DNA of 6,330 nt from Rhodobacterales bacterium (GTDB lineage: Bacteria; Pseudomonadota; Alphaproteobacteria; Rhodobacterales; Rhodobacteraceae), in NCBI GenBank assembly GCA_025357355.1, contig JANXPK010000533.1, forward strand, positions 1 through 6,330, in the 5' to 3' direction. Every line of letters starts with the position of its first letter. Position 1 is the stretch's first letter. A program made the position numbers and the translations under genes. Below, one piece after another: positions 1 through 5,237 of this stretch. The notes under the pieces were generated by a model that worked only from the letters and a program-made list of their open reading frames with translations, had not been told where the DNA came from and searched no databases.

Positions 1-1
1 T

Positions 2-169
2 GCCGAACACCTGCGCGAAGGCCGCCTTGTCCCGGTCGCTACCGCCACACCTCCCATGCCGGTGCAACTGTCGCTGCTCAGCCAGCAGCGCAGCGCCAAG
101 GACAGCAAGGTGCGGCTTTTCACCGATTTCATGGTGGCTCGGATCAAGGACGAGATCAGGCGCGCCTGA
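2..169 (+). CDS. LysR-type transcriptional regulator, C-terminal fragment (5' truncated by the window edge)
   Basis: Fifty-five codons run open from the window edge to TGA at 167-169. The protein end reads EHLREGRLVPV, then a proline-rich PPMPVQLSLL strand, then SKVRLFTDFMVARI. This is the usual tail of a LysR substrate-binding domain: 'L..G.LVPVL......P..LLY....S.KVRAFvDFL...'. In the family this part closes the C-terminal effector-binding Rossmann-like lobe; the N-terminal helix-turn-helix lies outside the window. LysR regulators usually control neighbouring or divergent genes, so this one could regulate the ureide genes about 900 bp downstream. However, it is separated from them by a small + strand gene and is not divergent to them, so its real target may lie upstream. 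Family assignment rests on the tail motif only and is fairly confident. Confidence 0.72.
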   Translation, partial: AEHLREGRLVPVATATPPMPVQLSLLSQQRSAKDSKVRLFTDFMVARIKDEIRRA

Positions 170-187
170 CCTGCGGCATCGCCGACC

Positions 188-217
188 TTGCCCGACTCAG
201 CCCTTCGCCCCTAGACT
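188..217 (+). promoter_or_regulatory. Putative sigma70-type promoter of the small secreted protein gene
   Basis: TTGCCC at 188-193 (4 of 6 to TTGACA) and TAGACT at 212-217 (4 of 6 to TATAAT) are spaced by 18 bp. Transcription would begin near 224, giving a leader of about 26 nt before the ATG at 250. The surrounding CCCTAGACTT resembles the -10 regions proposed here for puuE and allA. Weak consensus matches, so only a candidate. Confidence 0.3.
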
Positions 218-249
218 TTGGCATTCCTCCGTTCCGTTGCAGGCCTGCC

Positions 250-597
250 ATGTCACGCTTTGTCTTCGCCGTCGTTGCCTGCCTGCTGGGGTCCGCCAGT
301 GCCGCCCAGACCGATTGCAACCCGCCGCCGCCCGGCCTGTCTTTTGAACAATGGACCCAAGCCTGCCCGCGCGAGATCGACTATGCCTACCAGATGTTTG
401 GCGGTGGCATGGATTACGACTATTTCGTCGAAAGCCTGTACTCGCTTTACCTGAACCCACCGCAGCAAGGCTACGGCGGCGTTACCCCGATGGCGGCGTG
501 CTCGCCCGATGGCGCGACCCAGTGCAATTCCTCCGGCTGGCTTTACACCTGCACCAATGGCCAGTGGCTCACCGGCTCGGTCAAATGCGGCGAGTGA
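250..597 (+). CDS. Small secreted cysteine-rich hypothetical protein (115 aa)
   Basis: I do not recognise the family. Residues 1-19 form a Sec signal peptide: MSR, a hydrophobic core FVFAVVACLLG, then a small-residue cleavage region SASAA with likely cleavage before Q20. The mature part of about 96 residues holds six cysteines (23, 39, 84, 92, 101, 113), an even number compatible with three disulfides in the periplasm or outside the cell. Its middle (44-76) is rich in Tyr, Gly and Asp, and the end has a C-x7-C-x8-C-x11-C pattern with Trp97 and Trp106. VVAC at 8-11 looks like a lipobox, but the cysteine is too early and is followed by more hydrophobic and small residues, so signal peptidase I is more likely. 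The ATG is preceded by a weak AGG at 241-243. It ends 4 bp before the convergent uraH stop. Strong third-position GC preference supports a real gene; no function can be given. Confidence 0.75.
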   Translation: MSRFVFAVVACLLGSASAAQTDCNPPPPGLSFEQWTQACPREIDYAYQMFGGGMDYDYFVESLYSLYLNPPQQGYGGVTPMAACSPDGATQCNSSGWLYTCTNGQWLTGSVKCGE

Positions 598-601
598 ACG
601 C

Positions 602-958
602 TCAACTCCCCCGATAGGTCGAATAGCCATAGGCCGACAGCAACAGCGGCACGTGGTAATGGGCGTCCGCGTCCAGGATGCCAAAGCGGATCGGGATGTC
701 GTCCAGAAACAGCACCGGCCCCGCGGCCTGCCCGGTGGACCGCAGATAATCGCCCGCGGCAAAGACCAGCTCATAGGTGCCCACGGCGAACGCCGCCCCC
801 TCCAGCATCCGCGCATCGGTGCGGCCGTCGGCGTTGGTCGTGGCCTCTGCCAGCTTCTGCCGCCCCTCGGCCAGCCGATACAGCGCAATCCTGATGCCCG
901 CCGCCGGACAGCCCCGTGCCGTATCCAGCACATGCGTCGAAAGCCAACCCTTGCCCAT
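602..958 (-). CDS. uraH: 5-hydroxyisourate hydrolase (transthyretin-related protein)
   Basis: Hydrolyses 5-hydroxyisourate, the product of urate oxidation, to 2-oxo-4-hydroxy-4-carboxy-5-ureidoimidazoline (OHCU); cytoplasmic and normally a homotetramer. The 118-aa product has the family signatures in order: LSTHVLDTARGCPA near the N terminus (catalytic-type His9), TNADGRTD (Arg46), and YHVPLLLSAYGYSTYRGS at the end (His102 and the diagnostic C-terminal Tyr-Arg-Gly-Ser). Length matches the bacterial family. One small departure is Ala109 where most members have Pro (SPYGYS or SPFGYS). I chose the ATG at 958 because GGAG lies 6 nt upstream on this strand (plus-strand 965-968); the in-frame ATG further upstream would place this site inside the gene. 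It is divergent from puuE-uraD across a 126-bp intergenic region, and its product is the substrate of the UraD domain encoded there. Confidence 0.96.
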   Translation of the reverse strand: MGKGWLSTHVLDTARGCPAAGIRIALYRLAEGRQKLAEATTNADGRTDARMLEGAAFAVGTYELVFAAGDYLRSTGQAAGPVLFLDDIPIRFGILDADAHYHVPLLLSAYGYSTYRGS

Positions 959-1017
959 GTCGATCTCCTTTTGCGCCATCCTGCCGCATGTTGACCCCGC
1001 CCACAACGCATAGGTCT

Positions 1018-1036
1018 TTATGGCATTATTTGATAA
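1018..1036. promoter_or_regulatory. Candidate LysR-type operator, TTAT-N11-ATAA, between uraH and puuE-uraD
   Basis: The 126-bp divergent region 959-1084 contains a single AT-rich patch. In it TTAT (1018-1021) and ATAA (1033-1036) form a perfect inverted repeat separated by 11 bp, with a further ATTAT palindrome at the centre (1025-1029). This fits the T-N11-A core typical of LysR-family sites. It lies just upstream of, and partly overlaps, the proposed -35 of puuE, where it could control both divergent units. The match is short and binding is inference; a GntR-type or other dimeric regulator could equally use it. Confidence 0.35.
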
Positions 1037-1060
1037 CCAAGGCCGCCGTTCCCGCATAGT
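1030..1060 (+). promoter_or_regulatory. Putative promoter of puuE-uraD-allE
   Basis: TTGATA at 1030-1035 (5 of 6 to TTGACA) and CATAGT at 1055-1060 (4 of 6 to TATAAT) have a rather long 19-bp spacer. The predicted start near 1067 leaves about 18 nt before the ATG, including AGGAG at 1075-1079, five bases before the start codon. The -10 region TTCCCGCATAGTCT (1049-1062) recurs with one mismatch upstream of allA. Confidence 0.4.
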
Positions 1061-1084
1061 CTGACACCAAAGGCAGGAGTTCCC

Positions 1085-2497
1085 ATGCGCTACCCTCGCG
1101 ATTTCCGCGGCCACGGTCCCGATGCGCCGGACGCAAAGTGGCCGGGCGGCGCTAAGATCGCCGTCTCGCTGGTCCTGAACTACGAAGAGGGCGGCGAGAA
1201 CAACATACTGCATGGCGATGGCCAGTCCGAGGCGTTCCTGAGCGACATCGCCGGAGCCGCGCCCTGGCCCGGTCAACGGCACTGGAACATGGAGTCGATC
1301 TATGACTATGGCGCGCGGGCCGGGTTCTGGCGTCTGCACCGCCTGTTCACCGGCATGGGCATTCCGGTGACGATCTACGGCGTGGCCACCGCCCTTGCCC
1401 GCAACCCCGAACAGGTCGCGGCCATGCGCGCCGCGGGGTGGGAGATTGCGTCGCACGGCCTCAAATGGGTCGAACACCGCGACATGCCTCTGGAGGTCGA
1501 ACGCACCCAGATCGCCGAGGCGATCCGCCTGCATACCGAGGTGGTGGGCGAGCCTCCGCGCGGCTGGTACACCGGGCGCTGTTCTGTCAACACGGTGGAC
1601 CTGACAGCCGCGACCGGCCAGTTCGACTGGATCAGCGACACCTATGACGACGACCTGCCCTATTGGCGCGAAGTCGGTGCGCGGGATCAACTGGTGATCC
1701 CTTATACGCTGGAAGCCAACGACATGCGCTTTGCCACGGCGCCGGGCTACATCGAGGGCCAGCAGTTCTTCCAATACCTGAAAGACAGCTTTGACACGCT
1801 TTATACCGAGGGGCTGGCGGGCCACGCCAAGATGTTCTCCATCGGCCTGCATTGCCGCCTGATCGGGCGGCCGGGCAAGATCGCCGGGCTGAAGCGCTTT
1901 CTCGACTATGCAAAATCCCACAAGGACGTCTGGTTCCCGCGCCGGATCGAAATTGCGCAGCATTGGGCTAAAACCTTTCCCCACAAGCGCTTCGCCCGGC
2001 CTTCCCAGATGGACCGCTCCACGTTTGTCGCCACCTGGGGCAGCATTTTCGAACATTCGCCGTGGATTGCCGACCGCGCATTCGACCTTGAACTTGGCCC
2101 CGCCCATGACAACGCCACGGGCCTGCACAACGCGCTTGCCCGCATGTTCCGCAGCGCCGCGCAGGCCGAACGCCTTGGCGTGCTCAAGGCCCACCCCGAC
2201 CTTGCAGGCAAGCTGGCGGCGGCCAAAAAGCTGACCGCCGAAAGCACCGCCGAACAGGCTTCAGCCACCCTTGACGCCCTGACCGATGCCGAGCGCGGCC
2301 AGTTCCAGGCGCTCAACACCGCCTATGTCGCCAAGCACGGCTTTCCCTTTATCATCGCGGTGCGCGACCATACCAAGGCGACGATCCTGTCGGCCTTCCA
2401 GACCCGCCTCGCCAACGACACCGCCACCGAGTTCGCCACCGCCTGCGGCCAGGTGGAACGCATCGCCCTCCTGCGCCTGAAAGCGATCTTGCCATGA
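1085..2497 (+). CDS. puuE: Bifunctional allantoinase (PuuE-type) / OHCU decarboxylase (UraD-type) fusion
   Basis: The 470-aa protein joins two enzymes of consecutive steps. Residues 1 to about 305 are a PuuE-type allantoinase, the branch recruited from polysaccharide deacetylases and unrelated to the metallo-amidohydrolase AllB; it opens the hydantoin ring of allantoin to allantoate. Visible signatures are RDFRGHG (6-11), VSLVLNYEEGGE (27-38), EIASHGLKWVEH (120-131, the modified NodB H-x-x-x-H region), WYTGR (161-165) and SDTYDDDLPYW (184-194). Residues about 307-470 are a UraD-type OHCU decarboxylase: FVATWGSIFEHSPWIA (314-329), HPDLAGK with the catalytic-type His370, AES..EQ (385-391) and HGFPFIIAVR (418-427). 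This domain converts OHCU to S-allantoin, the substrate of the first domain. Start ATG 1085 has AGGAG at 1075-1079. The stop overlaps the allE start as ATGA, implying translational coupling. Such fusions are known in proteobacteria; both domains look intact. Confidence 0.96.
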   Translation: MRYPRDFRGHGPDAPDAKWPGGAKIAVSLVLNYEEGGENNILHGDGQSEAFLSDIAGAAPWPGQRHWNMESIYDYGARAGFWRLHRLFTGMGIPVTIYGVATALARNPEQVAAMRAAGWEIASHGLKWVEHRDMPLEVERTQIAEAIRLHTEVVGEPPRGWYTGRCSVNTVDLTAATGQFDWISDTYDDDLPYWREVGARDQLVIPYTLEANDMRFATAPGYIEGQQFFQYLKDSFDTLYTEGLAGHAKMFSIGLHCRLIGRPGKIAGLKRFLDYAKSHKDVWFPRRIEIAQHWAKTFPHKRFARPSQMDRSTFVATWGSIFEHSPWIADRAFDLELGPAHDNATGLHNALARMFRSAAQAERLGVLKAHPDLAGKLAAAKKLTAESTAEQASATLDALTDAERGQFQALNTAYVAKHGFPFIIAVRDHTKATILSAFQTRLANDTATEFATACGQVERIALLRLKAILP

Positions 2498-3330
2498 CCA
2501 GTTACTATGCCCCCACCGGCGGCCTGCCGCCGCAAACCGCCCTGATGACCCAAAGGGCCGTCTTCACGGAGGCCTACGCCTTCATCCCGCGCGGCTGCTT
2601 TTCCGACATTGTGACCAGCAACCTGCCGGGGTGGAGCCGCACCCGGATGTGGCTGATCGCCCGTCCCATGTCGGGCTTTTCGGAAACCTTCAGCCAATAT
2701 GTGATGGAGGTTCAGTCCGGCGGCGGCTCGGATGCGCCCGATGAAGCGGCCGGGGCCGAGCATGTGCTCTTTCTCACCCATGGCGAGGCCACAGTCACCA
2801 TCGGCGGCCAGTCCTACGACCTGACCCCCGGCGGCTATGCCTATATCCCGGCGGGCGTGCGCTGGACCCTGCATGCCGAGGGTCCCGCCCCGGCGCGCTT
2901 TCACTGGCTGCGCAAGCTTTATCAGCCCGCCCCTGGCATCGCCCCGCCCGCGCCCTTCGTGACCAACGAACAGGACATGCCCCTGCGCACCATGCCAGAT
3001 ACCGGCGGCGTCTGGGGCACCACCCGTTTTGTCGAACCCGACGATCTGGCCCATGACATGCATGTCAACATCGTGACCTTCCAGCCCGGCGGGGTGATCC
3101 CGTTCGAAGAGACCCATGTGATGGAGCACGGGCTTTACGTCCTTGAAGGCAAGGCCGTCTACAAGCTGAACCGCGACTGGGTCGAGGTCGAGGCGGGCGA
3201 TTTCATGTGGCTGCGCGCCTATTGCCCGCAAGCCTGCTACGCCGCCGGCCCCGGCCCGTTCCGCTATCTTCTGTACAAGGACGTCAACCGCCACGCCAAT
3301 CTGCGCGGAGTGCTGGGGCAGGGGAGGTAG
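2494..3330 (+). CDS. allE: (S)-ureidoglycine aminohydrolase, bicupin
   Basis: Converts S-ureidoglycine, formed by allantoate amidohydrolase, to S-ureidoglycolate and ammonia. The 278-aa product is a two-cupin protein of normal length. The N-terminal cupin (about 55-130) has lost its metal ligands. The C-terminal cupin (about 185-265) carries FEETHVMEHGLYVLEG, giving Glu206, His208 and His212, and Gln246 in CPQAC. From memory of the Arabidopsis enzyme, its Mn ligands are Glu235, His237, His241 and Gln275; the spacing here is identical with a constant offset of 29. Tyr223, Tyr258 and Lys262 fall at the same offset from residues recalled as lining that active site. The start overlaps the stop of puuE-uraD by four bases (ATGA), so the genes are very likely coupled. 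The TAG at 3328-3330 is followed by only 20 bp before a convergent gene and I see no terminator hairpin there. YlbA is an older name. Confidence 0.95.
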   Translation: MTSYYAPTGGLPPQTALMTQRAVFTEAYAFIPRGCFSDIVTSNLPGWSRTRMWLIARPMSGFSETFSQYVMEVQSGGGSDAPDEAAGAEHVLFLTHGEATVTIGGQSYDLTPGGYAYIPAGVRWTLHAEGPAPARFHWLRKLYQPAPGIAPPAPFVTNEQDMPLRTMPDTGGVWGTTRFVEPDDLAHDMHVNIVTFQPGGVIPFEETHVMEHGLYVLEGKAVYKLNRDWVEVEAGDFMWLRAYCPQACYAAGPGPFRYLLYKDVNRHANLRGVLGQGR

Positions 3331-3350
3331 TTAACTCCCTCAACGCAAAT

Positions 3351-3863
3351 TTATGCCGGTGGCAGTTCCGAATGATTTGTATGCGCATAAATACGACGCA
3401 GGAAGCTACGTTCGATGTCGCGATGCCGCCAGCCGGCAAGAACGCCCTCGCAAGAGAACAAGAGGCCGTCTTCGTTGGCAATCGGGATGTAATCCGGGAC
3501 TGACGTATTATTTTCACCCTTTGCGCAAAGGACCGTCCTGTCATTTGCAACCCAAAGCGCCATGAAACCTTCGACCCCCAATGGACTTTCTTTTTTCATG
3601 AGTCTCCGGACCGTCTCAATACGTGGGACAAGATGCGCGCGGGTGACGCCGCAACCACTTTTGTATCTGAAATCTTGAGACTTGAAGGCCTCAAGTGCCT
3701 TTGTGGTAATGCCAACCACACGCCATGAAAACCGCTTAGCAGCCATCACCGATGTCAGGACCCTGGTACATTCAGCGTCCGAAAACATCTCCGGCGCGAT
3801 GCGCCGCGCATTGAAAAGGGCAACATAGAGTCCGTGGCATGCTGTCTTTTGTTCATTGGTCAT
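3351..3863 (-). CDS. Unidentified protein of about 170 aa, in AT-richer DNA, opposite to the ureide genes
   Basis: I cannot place this protein in a family. From ATG 3863 it is 170 residues (MTNEQKTACHGLYVALFNAR...); a TTG at 3905 would add 14 residues. Neither start has a good Shine-Dalgarno, so the start is uncertain. The sequence looks like a soluble globular protein without signal peptide or membrane segment. Numbered from M1 at 3863, notable parts are CGVTRAHLVPRIETVRRLM (about 71-89), FMALWVANDRTVLCAKGENN (about 100-119), DYIPIANEDGLLF and GWRHRDIERSFLRRIY near the end. AHLVPR, then ND, then ENN could be a very degenerate HNH (His-Asn-Asn) nuclease core, but this is speculation. Lines counted by hand are mostly 43-48% GC (one at 62%), against 60-75% in two lines from flanking genes, and codon use is less GC-biased. 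It is convergent with allE (20 bp gap) and splits allE from allA, so it is probably a later insertion by horizontal transfer. Confidence 0.7.
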   Translation of the reverse strand: MTNEQKTACHGLYVALFNARRIAPEMFSDAECTRVLTSVMAAKRFSWRVVGITTKALEAFKSQDFRYKSGCGVTRAHLVPRIETVRRLMKKESPLGVEGFMALWVANDRTVLCAKGENNTSVPDYIPIANEDGLLFSCEGVLAGWRHRDIERSFLRRIYAHTNHSELPPA

Positions 3864-3976
3864 TTCATACAACCCAGATTTGGGAATGCGTGCCGTCGGC
3901 CTCAAATTTGCGCTGATCTTTCGAATGCCTTCAGTCCTAGCCTGCTCATTCCTTCACTCTCCCGTCAATCACTTGC

Positions 3977-4005
3977 TTGCTGGCCTTATCCCTTTCCCGC
4001 ATACT
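3977..4005 (+). promoter_or_regulatory. Putative allA promoter giving a leaderless or nearly leaderless mRNA
   Basis: CATACT at 4000-4005 (4 of 6 to TATAAT) lies in TTCCCGCATACTCT (3994-4007), which matches the proposed puuE -10 region at 13 of 14 positions. A weak TTGCTG (3977-3982) sits 17 bp upstream. The -10 ends 7 bp before the ATG at 4013, so transcription would start on or within a base or two of the start codon. The absence of any purine-rich Shine-Dalgarno in the CTCTACC before the ATG agrees with this. Confidence 0.42.
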
Positions 4006-4012
4006 CTCTACC

Positions 4013-4483
4013 ATGATCCTCTACACCGAACCCCTGACCGCGACGGCCTTCGCCCCCTTCGGCGATGTGCTGGACGCCACGGGCGATTTCCGTCTGATCA
4101 ATGGCGGCCTTTGCCAGCGCCACCACGACCGCGCGCGCATCGACACTGGCACCGACGCCCGCCCCGGCATCTCGATCTTCAAGGCCCGGCCCCGCGCCCT
4201 GCCCTATGCGTTCGACCTGATCGAGCGTCACCCGGACGGCTCGCAGGCTTTCCTGCCCATGACCGAACACCCCTTTCTCGTCATCGTCTCGCAAGGCCCC
4301 GGCCATACCCCCCGCGCCTTTCTGACCAATGGCGCGCAAGGCATCAACCTGCATCGCGGCACCTGGCACGGCGTTCTGACGCCGCTGCACGACCCCGGCC
4401 TGTTCGCCGTGGTCGACCGCATCGGCCCGACGCCGAATCTTGATGAATACCGCTACCCGCAGCCGTGGACGGTTTCCCGTTAG
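4013..4483 (+). CDS. allA: Ureidoglycolate lyase
   Basis: Splits S-ureidoglycolate into glyoxylate and urea, the last step of the ureide pathway; cytoplasmic cupin-like dimer in the family. The 156-aa product has the family landmarks in order: LTATAFAPFGDVLD (8-21), RLIN (27-30), ISIFKA (53-58), HPFLVIVSQ (86-94), the core motif GINLHRGTWHGVLTPL (110-125) and VVDRIGPTPNLDEY (133-146). Length is normal. I start it at ATG 4013, giving the typical MILYTEPLT beginning; an in-frame ATG at 3977 would add 12 residues foreign to the family. No Shine-Dalgarno is visible, and the likely -10 element ends 7 bp upstream, so the message may be leaderless. It uses the product of AllE, but is separated from allE by an AT-richer gene on the other strand, so it must be transcribed from its own promoter. 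Confidence 0.94.
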   Translation: MILYTEPLTATAFAPFGDVLDATGDFRLINGGLCQRHHDRARIDTGTDARPGISIFKARPRALPYAFDLIERHPDGSQAFLPMTEHPFLVIVSQGPGHTPRAFLTNGAQGINLHRGTWHGVLTPLHDPGLFAVVDRIGPTPNLDEYRYPQPWTVSR

Positions 4484-4509
4484 GAAGGGCGGCCGGTCGA
4501 ACCAGACCA

Positions 4510-4640
4510 CTACTGCGCCGGAACCGCAACAGAAGGGGCAGGACCCGCAGGCTCGCCCCGCATCATCTGCCAGAACTCATCCTGCAGGTTCTGATACGGG
4601 AAGGCGACATCCGATAGCCGCGCAACCGCCAGTGGCCTTT
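4510..4640 (-). pseudogene. Possible 3' remnant of an unidentified gene
   Basis: About 43 minus-strand codons ending at TAG (4510-4512) read like a protein tail: LAVARLSDVAFPYQNLQDEF, then WQMMRGEPAGPAPSVAVPAQ. Third positions are about 70% G/C and the amino-acid composition is balanced. Upstream of about 4640 the same frame turns into Arg/Gly/Cys-rich text typical of a non-coding frame, and there is no convincing start. I do not recognise a family. It may be the surviving end of a gene lost by deletion or frameshift, or chance. Confidence 0.25.
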
Positions 4641-4646
4641 GCCCCG

Positions 4647-4796
4647 ATGGCGCTACGCCCTTATGGGAGCGCGCGGCTCGACAACGACCCCGACAGCCTC
4701 TGGATCCGCACGATCTTTCCTGACACCTGCCACAGCCTTCACGCCCAGACCAAGCTCGCGTCCGAAAACCCGCTGCAGCCGATGGGCGATCCCTGA
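4647..4796 (+). pseudogene. Possible small ORF or gene remnant (49 codons from an in-frame ATG)
   Basis: This frame ends with TGA at 4794-4796 and contains YGSARLDNDPDSLWIRTIF and LHAQTKLASENPLQPMGDP. Over 43 codons near the end about 88% of third positions are C or G, as in the real genes here, whereas the same frame upstream of 4640 loses this bias. I see no Shine-Dalgarno before ATG 4647 and recognise no family. It abuts the minus-strand remnant at 4510-4640, suggesting a junction of two gene pieces. Confidence 0.22.
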
Positions 4797-4930
4797 AATC
4801 TGTCACGAATGCTTCTCAGCGGCCGCTCATCTGTCCCTTGCGGTGCCTCTGCGTCCAGACCGGCGAAAAGCAGCGCAGGCACCTGATGCGGGTTTTTGCC
4901 CGGAACACTCTCAGCGCGGCAGGCCCCGCA
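4797..4930. other. Stretch without a recognisable gene
   Basis: Together with the two doubtful remnants before it, this belongs to a gap of over 400 bp between allA and the csp terminator. Some minus-strand frames are open here, but their codon use and composition are not convincing, and I see no RNA gene, repeat or strong hairpin. The allA 3' end also has no clear intrinsic terminator. Confidence 0.4.
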
Positions 4931-4966
4931 CAAAATGAAACGGGGACGGCCTGCGCCATCCCCGTT
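4931..4966 (-). terminator. Rho-independent terminator of the cold-shock gene
   Basis: On the minus strand AACGGGGA (4966-4959) pairs with TCCCCGTT (4946-4939). After one mismatch the stem continues with GGC/GCC around a four-base loop, and TCATTTTG follows. It begins 44 bp past the csp stop codon. The position, GC-rich stem and T-rich tail all fit an intrinsic terminator. Confidence 0.75.
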
Positions 4967-5010
4967 CCGAATTCTGGCTCGCCCCCGGAAGGGGACTGCA
5001 GCCGGAAAGC

Positions 5011-5217
5011 TTATGCCAGCGCCAGATTGATCGCCGACTCGCGGCCATCACGGCCAGCTTCGATGTCGAACGTCACGGCTTGGCCGTCGTCCAACTGCCG
5101 AATGCCAGCGCGTTCCATCGCCGAGACGTGAACGAACACGTCTTTCTTGCCGCCTTCCGGTGCGATAAAGCCGAAACCCTTGGTGGCGTTAAACCATTTC
5201 ACGGTGCCCTTAGCCAT
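5011..5217 (-). CDS. Cold-shock domain protein (CspA family)
   Basis: A 68-aa single-stranded nucleic-acid binding beta-barrel protein of the CspA family, acting in the cytoplasm as an RNA chaperone. MAKGTVKWFNATKGFGFIAP holds the first strands and RNP1 (KGFGFI, 13-18), and DVFVHVSA (26-33) is RNP2; Trp8, Phe15, Phe17, Phe28 and His30 are the expected base-stacking residues. Length equals the usual 65-70 residues and the C-terminal ESAINLALA is typical of alphaproteobacterial members. ATG 5217 is preceded by GGGAG (plus-strand 5226-5230) with 8 nt spacing. A stable hairpin at 5238-5260 lies just upstream in the leader and an intrinsic terminator follows, so it looks monocistronic. Bacteria carry several paralogues, so I give no specific csp letter, and whether this one is cold-induced cannot be told from sequence. 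Confidence 0.97.
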   Translation of the reverse strand: MAKGTVKWFNATKGFGFIAPEGGKKDVFVHVSAMERAGIRQLDDGQAVTFDIEAGRDGRESAINLALA

Positions 5218-5237
5218 CGTGTGTACTCCCAGTTAGT

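Noticed and set aside
8..11. Lipobox-like VVAC in the small secreted protein (residues 8-11; DNA about 271-282)
   Set aside because: Cys11 is too near the N terminus and the hydrophobic segment continues beyond it to a normal signal peptidase I site. The coordinates of this entry are residue numbers.
239..248. Ten-base palindrome GCAGGCCTGC just before the ATG at 250
   Set aside because: It has no loop to form a hairpin, and such short palindromes are common in GC-rich DNA.
602..2194. A very long minus-strand open frame (530 codons) across uraH and puuE-uraD
   Set aside because: Only its end is the real uraH gene; the rest is the antisense shadow of puuE-uraD, and GGAG plus the conserved LSTHVLD start place the uraH start at 958.
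2323..3294. Long minus-strand open frame of 323 codons opposite allE
   Set aside because: Antisense shadow in GC-rich DNA. The plus-strand allE protein has all metal ligands of its family and conserved length.
3977..4012. Upstream in-frame ATG as allA start (adding 12 residues)
   Set aside because: The extra residues do not fit the family N terminus, no ribosome site precedes this ATG, and the likely -10 element lies inside the extension.
4889..4904. GCGGGTTTTTGCCCGG as a possible terminator downstream of allA
   Set aside because: The stem is only four pairs and the T run lies in the loop instead of after the stem.
4983..4994. CCCC-GGAA-GGGG mini hairpin between the csp stop and its terminator
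   Set aside because: Four base pairs only and no T-tract; the longer stem at 4939-4966 is the better terminator.
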